Shown here: piece by piece, positions 12,431 to 23,044 of the stretch
Numbering within the stretch: the first letter of the stretch is position 1
Layout of the letters: each line of letters begins with the position of its first letter
DNA from: Symsagittifera roscoffensis
Lineage: Eukaryota > Xenacoelomorpha > Acoela > Convolutidae
Assembly: GCF_963678635.1 (NCBI RefSeq)
Contig: NC_087068.1
Location: 56,390,467 to 56,454,466, forward strand
Direction of reading: 5' to 3'
Length of the DNA stretch: 64,000 bases
The notes under the pieces: generated by a model
The model's database searches: none
What the model saw: the letters and a program-made list of their open reading frames with translations, nothing else
What the model was told of the DNA's origin: nothing
Position numbers and translations under genes: made by a program

Positions 12431-13939
12431 ATGGTACTTTTATTTTTGATGTTTGATATTCTAAAATATTTGTGTTTTCATTTATAGATGTATTGTTGAA
12501 TTTTTCAAAGAATCTTAGAACTGTTTTGTTTCCTAAAATTGTGATATCTGCTTTTATGGGTTTTGTTTTATAAGTGTGCGAAGATTTTAATTGTCTAATG
12601 AACTGACCAAGATTTTGGTATTTTTGTAGTAATTCAAGTGTTAATTTCTCTGTATTTGGTAGAGAGATATTTTCATTTTCTAACTTTGAGAGAGGTATGT
12701 TATTGAAAGGGTCATGGAGGTTAAAACTTGATTTATTGCGTATTTTGTATCGGTATTTGGAGGTCCTGATAAATTTATATTATCAGTTAAATTTCCTTTT
12801 TTTTAAAGGGAATAGATCTGTCGTGTACATTTTTTGTGTAAGTGGTTTTTGTTGTGTGTTGTTTTTGATCCGCGATGAATATGGTAATGGATGAAATGCA
12901 GAGTTTCCTAAAAAGTCTACTTCGTAATGATTATTTTTGCAATTTAGATATAATGGAAAGTGTTGTTATTTTTTGTATTGATCAAAGTCAGTTTTTACTG
13001 CATATTTGCATTCTAGTCTTGGTGTTGTTTCATCTTTTGCAAGAAAAAAATTAATATTTTGTGGTATTTTTACAGTGGTTTTTCTTGTTAATAATTCAGA
13101 TGTTGTGTTTCTACTAAGTGTGTCTGGTAGTGCAAAATTTTTTACTGCTGTCTAAAATATATATACGTTTGAGAATTTACTTAAATTTAGTTAGAATCTG
13201 TAAAATCTATGGTTTGCATTTGATTTCTTTGTAAAAAAAAAAATTATAGGTTTATGGTCTGTGAAGAGAACTGTTGGATGTTTTGATCCAATTATTAAAG
13301 AATCACATTCCGTGAGATTGTATATTATAGCTGTGCATTCTGTCATAGTGTCATAGGGAGTCTTTGTTCAGCTCGTTTAAATAGTCTTAAATTTGCTGAA
13401 ATAGGATTCATTTTTTTGTTCCACTGTGTGATTGTAGTAATGCTGCGCCGATGCCAAAATTTGAGGCGTCGCACATGGCATAAAATGGCTGATCTGGATC
13501 TGGAAGTGTGTTTGATTTTTGATCAGTGAGAAGTGTTTTTATTTCTTCAAATCTTTTTTGATGTTCTATCGTCCTTTCAAAATTACTTTGCTGTCTGAGA
13601 ATTTTATAAAATCGTCTTAAAAATAGTTGCATTTTCTAGACGTATTCACTTAAGAAATTGAGCATTCCAAGAAATTCTTGGATTTTCTTTTTGTTTGATG
13701 GAGGTTGAAGCTTTATGATTGCGACTATGCGGGATTTCAATGGAGTGATCGTAATATCTTCGATAATATGTCCTAGGAGTTTTACACGGGTGAGAAAAAA
13801 ATGTGAGATATCTGGGGCTGCTTTCATGTTTTCTTTAAGTAGTATTTGATGATATTTCTCTAAGACATTAAACGTTTCGTTTTTTGTCTGCGATTGCTTG
13901 AAAGTTATATCAGTAGAGTGATTGTTGTCTAGAGGCATT
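12431..13939 (-). pseudogene. RT thumb and RNase H remnant with linker to integrase
   Basis: The frame at 13636-13938 holds the RT connection/thumb region (KLLGHIIED, QEFLGMLNFLSEYV). The frame at 13408-13632 continues into RNase H with the first catalytic Asp in MCDASNFGIGAAL. Beyond its stop, minus-strand translation of about 13190-13350 still shows RNase H features (ECTAIIYNL, SKHPTVLFTDHKPII), and about 13150 downward shows FALPDTLSRN, the usual end of the domain. The N-terminal RT (fingers, palm, YxDD) is missing: sequence jumps from the gag tail at about 13.94-14.08 kb straight into the thumb. Confidence 0.85.
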
Positions 13940-16430
13940 ACAGTTAACAGGAAGTGGTTTTCCTGAACTATTGTTAATATGAATGTTTTTATTTGGTAGT
14001 TTTTGGTCTTTTTTCATGTATTGGTAAAAAGATTTATTTGGTTGTCTATGTTTTTGTGATTTGTTCTGATTATCTTGTTGTTTTGTCTACATTCAGCAAT
14101 GCTGTGTCCGTATCTGCGGCATTAGTTACACCATTTTTGGAATGATGGTTTGCCTTTAAAGTTCGGGTTTATCTCGTAGATATATAATCTGAAAGGGTTT
14201 TTTCAGCTAGGTAAGTTTCAGAGTCATTAAAATTCTTTAATTGTGAAGTAGTGGTTTGAAAGTTTTTTACATAATGTAATTTTAGACTTTCTGTTTTTTC
14301 CAATTTCATAGTGATTTCAGCTATAGTTTATCTACTAGTTTTCTGAAGTCTATATCGGGTTCACTATTGAAGATGGATGTGATGCTCTCTTTTTTATTGC
14401 TATTTTTCGTAATTGAGGTGTTAGAGTCATCATTAATATTTCTGTCATTTTGTATGCTTATAATCATGCGTATTAAGGGAATATGCTTTTCTTACTAGTG
14501 TTTCAATTCTTACTACAAGTTTTTTAATTGTTTCGTTTGGGATTCCACGCATTTCATTATATAAAACTCTCTAGTGTTGTTTGTTTCTTTCGGAGTCGAA
14601 TTTTTTTGAAAAATCTTGTGTGAATCACTTCCAATCTGATTTAGTAAAACTGAAAACCATTTTTGGACTGCGCCATCAAGTGTGGTTTGGATTAAATCTG
14701 TGCGTCTATGTATCCAATTTTGAAGGTTTACTGGTTCAGATCCTATATTTAAAATCAAATTTGCTGTGACTGCATTGAAATAACCTTCTACGGAGTATTA
14801 GGGATCTGTTCCTATGAATAACATTGGTGGCATATTTGAAGACATTGAGGATTCATCCATAAGGTATGGATTCATAGTCATTTGTAGTGATTCTGCGGCA
14901 TTTGGTATTTGAGAAAAATTTGAAAGTTGAGTCTTTGTTATTTCATGTTGTTGTAGATAATATGGCAGCGGATTTTCATTTTGCCTTTGAGTTGGTCGGT
15001 AATTTTGTGTATTCACTGGGTTTTGTGATTGAAATTTATTATATGAGGTTGGGTGACGCCTTGTTTGCCTTTGTTCGTTTCGTGTATATAGTTCGAAAAT
15101 ATCTGGTTGATAGAATGGATCTGGTTGTTCGATGTTCCACTTTTTGTGATGATGATTTGTGTTAAATTGTTGATTTTGATAATAATATTCTTCATCTTCT
15201 GAGTAATGTGGTTGACTCCTAGTATGATCTTTGTTTGCTTTGTTTTTATTTTGTTGAAAAAATGAATAATTTTCGCTACGATCTAGTGTGGCTCTTGGCT
15301 GATCGTTAAAGAATACTGATTGAGATGCTTGTTGTTGTACATTTTGATTTTGTGATTGCAATTAGTTTTGGTTATTCGTATTGGGGGGTTTTGTTGTTTT
15401 GGATTTTTGGAAAAAATTATAATTATGATCTGAGAAGTTAATTCTATTTGATGTTTTTGCTTATTTGTTTGTCTTGACGTTGTTACTGGTCTAAATGATT
15501 GATAGTCCCTCTGTGAATATTTTGGAATGACTGAAGGTTTCACTGTCGATTGTATAGTTGTTTGTGGAAATACTGTGTTTTTATTTTTTTGGAGTTGTAA
15601 AAGTTGGGTGAATAGGATAAATGATTTGTTGTGTTGTTGTTGGTATTGTTTCAATTATTTCTTTATTTACAAAATGTGATGGAGTTTGATTTTATTGTTG
15701 TGTAAGAATTCTTGTTCCCTTTAAATATTCTTGGTTAATAATTGTAGAATTTAAACTATTCTTTCCTTCTCTATCGGTGAACTTTGATTTATAGTAAAAA
15801 GGTGTTGCATCAATGGTAAGTGGGGTTATTCTAACATAATCTTTATTAATGGAAGTTGTGGTGGTTGCTTGACTTGATATGTCAGTTGGTAAATTAATAA
15901 AGGACGGATGACACCATTCAGGGTCCCAAACATAATTTGTTTCGTCTGTCAATATAGTTTCATCGTCTGATTTTTGTGGTTGAAATTTTTTGCTTGCTAG
16001 TGATATTAGTTCAAGATTAAAAGCAAACTAATCAGTTATAAACCATGCTAGTATCTTTTGTAGATCGTGTTTAACATTCTGTGATATATCGTTCTTAGTG
16101 AGATTTTCACGGATTGTATTTAAAATTTTGAGAAAATACTTATTTCTTGTCTTACAGCTGTGTGTCGGGATGTTTGAGTTGGTGAGTCACCTTAAGTTTC
16201 TTTCACTTCTAGTATAGATAGATAGCTATGAATAATTGAAAATACATCGTTTGTGAATGTACAATTTGCTCTGAATGAATTTTGGTGTTATATTTTTTAT
16301 ATAGCCTATAAAAAATTTTGAGAATTCTATATCTATATCGTCTGTTTGTATTTGGTTTTTTTTGTGATTTAGCTTTGGTGCTGCGATTTTGACTGTAACT
16401 ATACCATAATGTGATGTGATATACATGTAT
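13940..16430 (-). pseudogene. Gag remnant with broken CCHC zinc knuckle
   Basis: Minus-strand frames at 16226-16426, 15692-15952, 15283-15654, 14798-15361 and 14513-14758 form a former Gag. The N-terminal part is poorly conserved. The middle is strongly Gln/Asn-rich (14798-15361). The capsid-like part contains QNWIHRRTDLIQTTLDG and AVQKWFSVL. At 14129-14085 a retroviral-type zinc knuckle C-x2-C-x4-H-x4-C can be read, with a TAA inside the x2 spacing, so it is inactivated. Gag would package element RNA into virus-like particles. Confidence 0.7.
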
Positions 16431-17575
16431 TTTTTAGGTAATGATCACGGATTTTTCGCTATATTTGTGATTCAGGGAATTCATATTTACAGGGGCTAAT
16501 TCCTTTTTCAAATAAATTTACAGTTAAGTTATGACAAAATTGTATTTGTCCTCTGGAGGGATCGATTAGTGGTTTTATTAAAAATGGGAACATCGAGTTA
16601 TTGTCAGATTTCGTTTTATTCGATCATGTTCTATATTGTAAGACTGTTAGTGTTTAACATTCAATACGTCCTATTGGTTGATTCCAATTATATAGACGTA
16701 TTGGTTTGTTAGTGTATGACTTTTTATTTTGCGTTTTTCTTTTATTGATGATGGTGTTGTGGCTTCTGAGCCGGAAAAACATATATGGTAGTCGATCGGT
16801 TTATTTTTGTTTATGGAATCTTTTAATTCTTGAAGTTCCTGTATTGTGTTTGTGTCTGATTCTGAGACTGCGTTTCGTTGTTTTGAAAATCGTTTTCTGA
16901 TAATTTGTTCTTGTTTTGTTATGATTGTTTTTTTTCAAGTTTGCCGTTTTGATCTTATATATCCTATTGTTTGTCTGGGTGGTGTGATAAAAAGGTCCTA
17001 TCTTTTGTTTTTAATTATACTATTATGTAAAACGATTGTTTTTTTGTTACCTAGATTATCTCTTGACATAAGCTTAGGATGATGGGTGCAATAATTGGGT
17101 TAGAGGTTTTTAATTTCTTAAAACTGTTAGTTCTTATGCCTTTTGTGTAGTTATCTTATCTTGGGTCATAATTTGTCGTGGTTTTGGTGGGTTGGAGAGA
17201 GAAGTATATCGATTCGTGAGAATGATTTTTTACTTTCTCGTGACTAAGTTCTAATTTAAGATAGACTAAACTAATTTTACTAAGGGTTGTGATTTGTGCT
17301 CAAGGGTTGGAGAATTGTAAATCAATCCACAACGTTCAGGTATAATTAGAACGCGAGTAGATTGTTAGATACTATTTTATGACTTACTAAGTTTAAGTGC
17401 TTTAGCCTGGGTCATCTAAGAGGAAGGGAAACAAATGAAGGATGAGTAATCGAAGTTCTTCACTGTTTATTTTAATTAAAATGGATAGTTTTTTCGAAAC
17501 TTCTATTATTCCTGTAATTTTGATAAAGTTGGGTAGTGAATTGACGTTTGAGGTCGTAAGATACTTTTAAAATTT
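16431..17575 (-). other. 5' untranslated leader / gag N-terminal region of the element
   Basis: Lies between the primer-binding site and recognisable gag. AT-rich with no minus-strand protein I recognise. Hydrophobic plus-strand frames (16706-16900, 16846-17082) are antisense to the element and probably chance. The same sequence recurs in the second copy at about 33.53-34.67 kb. Confidence 0.4.
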
Positions 17576-17585
17576 GGGGGCGCCA
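17576..17585 (-). promoter_or_regulatory. Candidate tRNA primer-binding site (PBS)
   Basis: On the minus strand the sequence reads TGGCGCCCCC, starting at 17585. TGGCGCC is the classic start of a primer-binding site in many LTR retroelements, and it lies upstream of gag as expected. In the duplicate copy (34675-34684) the site is altered by one base to TGCCGCCCCC. Confidence 0.65.
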
Positions 17586-18100
17586 GAACAAAATTGTTCC
17601 GTTTAATCCAAGGAAAGCCTTGATGATCAGGAAATAAAGAAATTTAATTTAAGTGGCTGTTTAAAGATCCAAGAAAAGCCTTGATGATCTGTTTTTTAAG
17701 TTAAGATAATTTAGGAGAAAACAAGGATATGCCTTGATATAATTTAAGGTAAAGTTTCAAGTGTGAAAAATTTAAGATTAAGGTTTAGATGATGTTAGCT
17801 TTGTGTAATTTGCTGTTATTTCTTAGGTGATGAACCTGGGATGAAGAAATGATACGACAGATTATTAAAAATAACGATGATTTTTTGTTTCAACTAATTT
17901 TTGTGTTTTCATCCAATAAATTATTTTATTCAAATGTTTTAATTTATTGCAGATTTTTTGGAGAGAACGACTTGTGTTGTTTTTATCAGTCGTTATTGTA
18001 TAAATAGTAGGTTTAGCATCATTAAAGTTGCTGAAAGATTTCTTCAAATTTTATGTCATTGAATAAAATTTTAAATTTACTGCGGAAAGGATTCTAATTA
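17586..18100 (-). repeat. Putative 5' LTR or part of it
   Basis: Position outside the PBS predicts a 5' LTR (minus strand). It begins next to a near-palindrome GAACAAAATTGTTCC and contains a repeated motif AAGCCTTGATGATC (two clear copies). No matching 3' LTR was found on the left, so the right limit is set only by the start of the inverted block and is tentative. Confidence 0.4.
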
Positions 18101-18101
18101 C

Positions 18102-18824
18102 AAAGTTTGTTGACATACCGAAGGAAAAAATAATTTTAGATTTGAATTATGTGACACTCCTTCAAAACCCAATTTTGTACACCCGTATTAACATCAGCTA
18201 ACAACACGAATAACACCATGGTCGCAGAGTGGACACCGTTTGATGATGCTCGTGCCGAGTCGGTCGAATCATATTGGAACCAGTTCTAAACTAGAATTTA
18301 TAATTGGTTATAAATATAATTCTCTAATTCTATAAAACATTCTTAACTAACCAATCAAATTCCATAACTAAAATTTACACTTATTTGTAAAAGCTGAAAC
18401 TACCAGAGCAATTTGAATATCGCATAAACCAGGATACACTAGATTTATTGAGACTAGGAGATATAAGAGTAAGTTTAAAATCGGTATTAGACAAAGAACT
18501 TGCACGAATCTATCCGGCCGAAAATAAGAAAGCGTGACGAGCAGACGGTGTACCTTATCTGAAATTACTCTATGAGTGCAGTCAATAGCGCATAACTCAT
18601 CTGGTGCGACCAAAATTCACAAGCAAGACCTTAACTATATTAGATTTAGAAAAATAGATTTAGAATTAGACAATTGCAAAATTGCAAAAAAGTTACATGA
18701 AATAGTCAATTGATTAATTGAAATACCAGGTATTGCGAAAAGACCAAGGACAAGGCACGATCTACGCTTAGGAAGAAATCTACCGATTGATTTCATGATA
18801 GCTCAACGGAAACCGGAACAAAGC
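18102..18824 (-). repeat. Block inverted relative to copy 2
   Basis: Reverse complement of 35202-35943, while the sequence on either side stays collinear. The ends carry short inverted repeats (AAGTTTGTT at the left, AACAAAGCTT at the right). It contains dispersed repeat copy B. Copy 2 of the block has about 20 extra bases, from a duplicated ATACCAGGTATTTC motif. Confidence 0.85.
18275..18588 (-). repeat. Dispersed repeat, copy B
   Basis: Reverse-complement match to 35464-35776 and to 3185-3543. It begins at TGGAACCAGTTCTAAACTAG and ends near ATGAGTGCAGTCAATAG. It lies inside the inverted block. No protein-coding content is recognised; the 81-aa frame across it is also the frame seen in copy C and is probably not a gene. 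Confidence 0.75.
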
Positions 18825-21800
18825 TTACTTTTTTTATTAAGCTGATAAATTTTTCCTCAAAACATCCGATGCTTTTTTGTTATTCATTGTTTGAACAAAC
18901 ATATAATGTCCAATACTAAAAAATGTCCTCATCCACTATTTCAAAATTTTACCGAATTTTAACATAACTTAATGCTTCCAGAAGTCTATAAATATTAATA
19001 CATTCATCTCAAAGGTGAACAAAAAAATGACCATTTAAACTCTGAATTCAGCATTATGATTTGAATCAATTTACCTTGCAATACAAATGACAGACTAATG
19101 ATTCCAAATGCAGTGGATTTGGGCGTCATCATTTCATCAGAAGCGGATACTGGCAAAGATCACTAGTAAAAGCAGAGAGTTTTGAACATTTATTTTTCAA
19201 TTTTCTAAATTTTGAGGTGATGTAGTTTTTCTCAGTCAATACCAGATGGTCAAGAATCAAAAGAATCAAAACATCAAGGACAGTTTATGTTGGCTCGGCT
19301 TACAAAATTATTTGGTTTGAGGGTTTGAGAAATCTGATCGAGTTAGTATAGCAAATTACCTTGAAACGTTTTATGATGGCTCACATTAAAACACTCAATT
19401 TTTCTCATATTTTTTCGTTTATCTTTTTAGATATGTTTTATTCAAAAAAAAACATTTAGAGCTGCCGCTCTCAACATAAAAATATCTCGTCCTCAATAAA
19501 ACGGTCCATATGTTTTGGCTGCTTTCTAGAGTTTTTAATGGCTAGAAGACTGCCAGCAATCAAAGTTATGTCAATCAAAAATGTTTAGCACTCAAATTAT
19601 GTCAATTATTTAGTCTAATTTTAAATTTCTAAGGACCAAACTTCAAAACATCAATGTAAATAAGTCTATCCAGTTACTGTGGAAGAAGAACAGATTGTTC
19701 CGACCATAGTCTTGTAGTAAAAATACATATATTTTCTTCAAATTGTTGTCGTTTTTTGGTGTGTGGTGTGATAAAAACACGCAGAAAAGAAAATAAGGCA
19801 AATGCGACAATCAAACTAAATTAGGCCACTTGCAGAACAATTTTTTAAGAAAAATTGCAAATTGGCTAGAAAAACAAAATGACTTTAAAAACGTCGGAAA
19901 AGCTTTAAAAACGTCGGAAAAGCTTTAAAAGCGTCGGAAAATTTTCCATTTTTCTTATATTTTTTGAAGCATTTGAATCCCAAAATGACGCTAAAAAACT
20001 TGAAAACCTAACTTTTTCAGTATGATTAGGATTTCACAGTTTATTCAAGACGAAATAAATGAATTTAAGCCTGCATACTCACCTTACTAGATCAAAATTA
20101 GATCACAAATCAAAAACTTGAAGCAGTTTTTCTCGAAAAGTTTTCAAAACTTTTTAAGGTCGTTCGAATCACGACTAAAAAGGCTTAAATATGATATATC
20201 GTTCGGCCCATTCCAATGATTGCTTCTGATACCTGCTTTTGCGTGGGAAAATTTTAAAAAATGCTTAAAAACAAAGTTTCCTCGCACTTTTTAAAAGTTC
20301 GGAACAATAATAACACTCATTAGTCCATGGTGTTTCTGACGACGGTTTTCTCGAACTGTATCACAAGGCAATCCGCATGAGTTTTTGACAGCCACTAGTT
20401 AAAGTTGGTGGTTTTAAGTAAAATTTTGTTTGTGGTTTGAAAAATATGCATATATTGTATCTGAAGCTTGAAATATGTGTACAAAAACATACAAGTTTTT
20501 TGTTTGCACTTTTTCGCGTACAATTTTAAAAGAAATTTAGCTATTGAAGAACGCAAGCCAAAAAAAACAACCAATCGAAACGTCGAGTTGTAGGCAATTA
20601 AAAACTCGAAATACAGTCGAGCACAAAGTCGATAACATGTCAAAACATGGTTGATGACCTAATTGAATCAGTCAAACGCATAGTGCCAAAACTCAATATG
20701 TTTAACGCCAGCAGCATTAAATAGAACTAGTGTACCTATCTTGTCAAACCAAGATCTTGCAGATGTACCGCATTTTAAGGCTCTATTAAACTGATAGATA
20801 AATCAGGATAAATCTAAAGGAGTTTGAGCAATCATTTGGATAGGTACCATGTCTGCAACTGCTGGGAATACTCTGAAATCACCCATCAAAGAGTCGGCAA
20901 TTTAAAATTTTTAGAATTATCTTACAATTTTACAAAAGATTTGAAAAGTCATGAAAACGCCATATCTCGGAAATAAAAATGTGTTTATTTTAACATTCAT
21001 TTTTAGAGCCAGAAATAAGCATCTTGATAGTATATTGGCAGCAACCCGCAATGCAGTTGAGAGTTTCAAAAGTTTTCAAAGGTTTTGTAAATCTATTTTT
21101 CAAATTTTTGGACAATCATAGAAAGCGGCACATTTCGGGAACTGGAAGATTTTGTGCAGCCACCATTGGAAGCGATATTTGCAATCGTTGGGATTACCTT
21201 GACAGAACCAAACTATAGTTTTATAATACGGGAGGCTTTGAAATTTTTTTCAATCCTAATTTTTTTTTAAGAAGGGCGTCACAGGATATGAGCAAACACA
21301 ATTGGAATCAAGATTTATGATCTCTGAGCGAGCGTCTTCTGACAGCATCCAATTATAGTTTTGGAAAATCAATTTTCTGTGAGCTTTTCAAGATGAAAAT
21401 TCTTTGACTTTTTTGGTAAAATCACTAAAATCGTCATTTCTCGTACAACATAAGATTTTGGGTGTTCAAACTCGGAGGCCAAATTGGCCAGTCAAAAGAA
21501 AAACCTGACAAGCCCTATTCTAGTGTTGCTATTTTCAAATATGGTGAAATAGACGCTGAAACGAAAAACGTCCGATACATAACACGTAGATGGATGAATC
21601 CAACTTTTACTCGACCATAAACAGCAATGACCTCCTTCTCTACCCCTATGCTGGCATCATAGCTAGATCATTAAATTCTGCTCATCCAAATGGCCCAGCA
21701 CATAAATCGAAAAATCGGAAAAAAAACATTACAATACACAATATAATTTGTTTATGCATACATATTTTATTCGTTAGATGTTGGAAAAAAACGCCTAAAC

Positions 21801-22440
21801 CTGGCAACATAAGCGTCACACCCATTTAAACATAGTCTATATATCATTTGTTAACATAATTAAACATAATTTGAGTTTCAAAATAAGTGAGCTTAGTTAC
21901 ACGGTAAAGCACTTTATACGCAATCATATTCGTTATAATTTTAGAATCCTCTTTCATACGCAACACCAGTAATTTTCAAAATGTGCCTGTGCCTAATGTT
22001 ATCTGAAAAAAAATCTGAATCACCTACAAGTGGGGTATCAAGATGGGGTATCATCGAACCTACATTTTAACAATTAGAGTGATTTTTTAGGTAGTAATAA
22101 GGCTGCGCTTTAAAAGTCACGTTTCTCAGATCGAAGATGTCCGCCATGCTAAAAAAATTAATCAAACTTCGGACTTGAAAAAAAATGAAGTGAGCTCGAA
22201 AGTGATAAAAAACTGTGTCAAAATTTTCACAAATGCATCAAGAAAACCAACAGCTATGTACATTATTAGTATTAATCACCGTATCTTGCAAATACCATTG
22301 TTCTGCTGCTTGTCCGGAATAACTTTTCAGTAGAAATACGGAAATTTCAACACACAACTGCACACAAATGAAAAAAACTGTTTTCCTCATCAGTGAAAAG
22401 TAATAAAGAAAACACACATATTCGAACACACAAGTAGATT
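18825..22440. other. Non-coding AT-rich DNA within duplication copy 1
   Basis: No gene recognised. Repeated with small differences at 35944-39439. Short frames found here are disrupted differently in the other copy, which argues against coding function. Confidence 0.6.
19883..19942 (+). repeat. 20-bp tandem repeat, three copies
   Basis: The unit CTTTAAAAACGTCGGAAAAG is present three times with minor changes (period 20, at 19891, 19911 and 19931). The duplicate locus near 37010-37025 has a single copy, so the expansion is specific to copy 1. Confidence 0.8.
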
Positions 22441-22720
22441 TATTTTTCAGAAAAAATTTTCTGAAGTTTTTAAGAAAATTTAATTAAAAAATAAGATTGC
22501 TTATCTATCTCACCATTTTCGTTATGATGCTCCCTGTGATGTTGTGATTTTATTGCATTATAATGATAATTGATGAAAGTTTATTTTTTTATATTTTAAA
22601 TAAAAACCTGTTTTTGAAGCTATTATAAGCCATGCACTTTAACTGTCTCGTTGCATCCTATATTTTTCTTACACCATTTTAAGTTTTCATGTAATCATTC
22701 TTCCTCATCAGAACAAAATA

Positions 22721-22739
22721 GATATATATATATATATAT
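22721..22739. repeat. (TA)n microsatellite
   Basis: Uninterrupted run of about nine AT dinucleotides following GATAT. Confidence 0.9.
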
Positions 22740-23009
22740 GTTCGTTCGATCCATATCAACCAGTTGCTGCATCCCAATTACCTAATCCTCACAGAACAGT
22801 GAAAACTCTTAAAACCAATCAACCCGTGGTCCAATTTTTTTGTAATCCAAATGTTTCAGCGTTTCCAATTTTTTAAATTTATTTTCGTTAGGTTTGATGC
22901 GTTCTTTTAATTTCAGTATGCGAATAAATCATTTTATTCCAAATACAATTTTGATACTAATAGCAGATGATGAATCGAAAGAAAATGAGAGAACGAGAGA
23001 ACGATTACA

Positions 23010-23044
23010 TAGAGAGAGAGGGAGAGAGAGAGAGAGAGAGAGAG
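23010..23044. repeat. (GA)n microsatellite
   Basis: AG/GA dinucleotide run with one GG interruption; it makes a spurious Glu/Arg-rich frame on the plus strand. Confidence 0.9.

Larger units (their letters stand above)
5446..18100 (-). mobile_element. Decayed Ty3/gypsy-type LTR retrotransposon with env-like gene
   Basis: Read on the minus strand, the order is primer-binding site (17585-17576), gag, CCHC knuckle, RT thumb, RNase H, integrase and an env-like glycoprotein, then further frames. This is the order of errantivirus-like Ty3/gypsy elements. Every gene is broken by stops and frameshifts, and protease plus the RT catalytic palm are absent, so the copy cannot be autonomous. Its 5' part (15.34-18.1 kb) is repeated at 32.44-35.2 kb. 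The left boundary is uncertain because no matching LTR pair was found. Confidence 0.75.
15336..22440. repeat. Large direct duplication, copy 1
   Basis: Corresponds to 32436-39439 nearly base for base, with scattered substitutions and small indels. The matching part begins inside gag (near GTACATTTTGATTTTGTG) and runs through the 5' end of the gypsy element into flanking non-coding DNA. One internal block (18102-18824) is inverted relative to copy 2. Copy 1 continues past 22440, where copy 2 meets an N gap. Segmental duplication and uncollapsed alternative haplotype are both possible. Confidence 0.9.

Noticed and set aside
17865-18047. 60-aa frame conserved in both duplication copies
   Set aside because: Conservation only reflects the duplication; composition is AT-driven Asn/Lys/Thr and no domain is visible.
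3185-18588. The 340-bp repeat at 3.2 and 18.3 kb as the LTR pair of the gypsy element
   Set aside because: The two copies are in opposite orientation, the repeat lies ~700 bp outside the primer-binding site, and the sequence beside the PBS is not repeated at the left.
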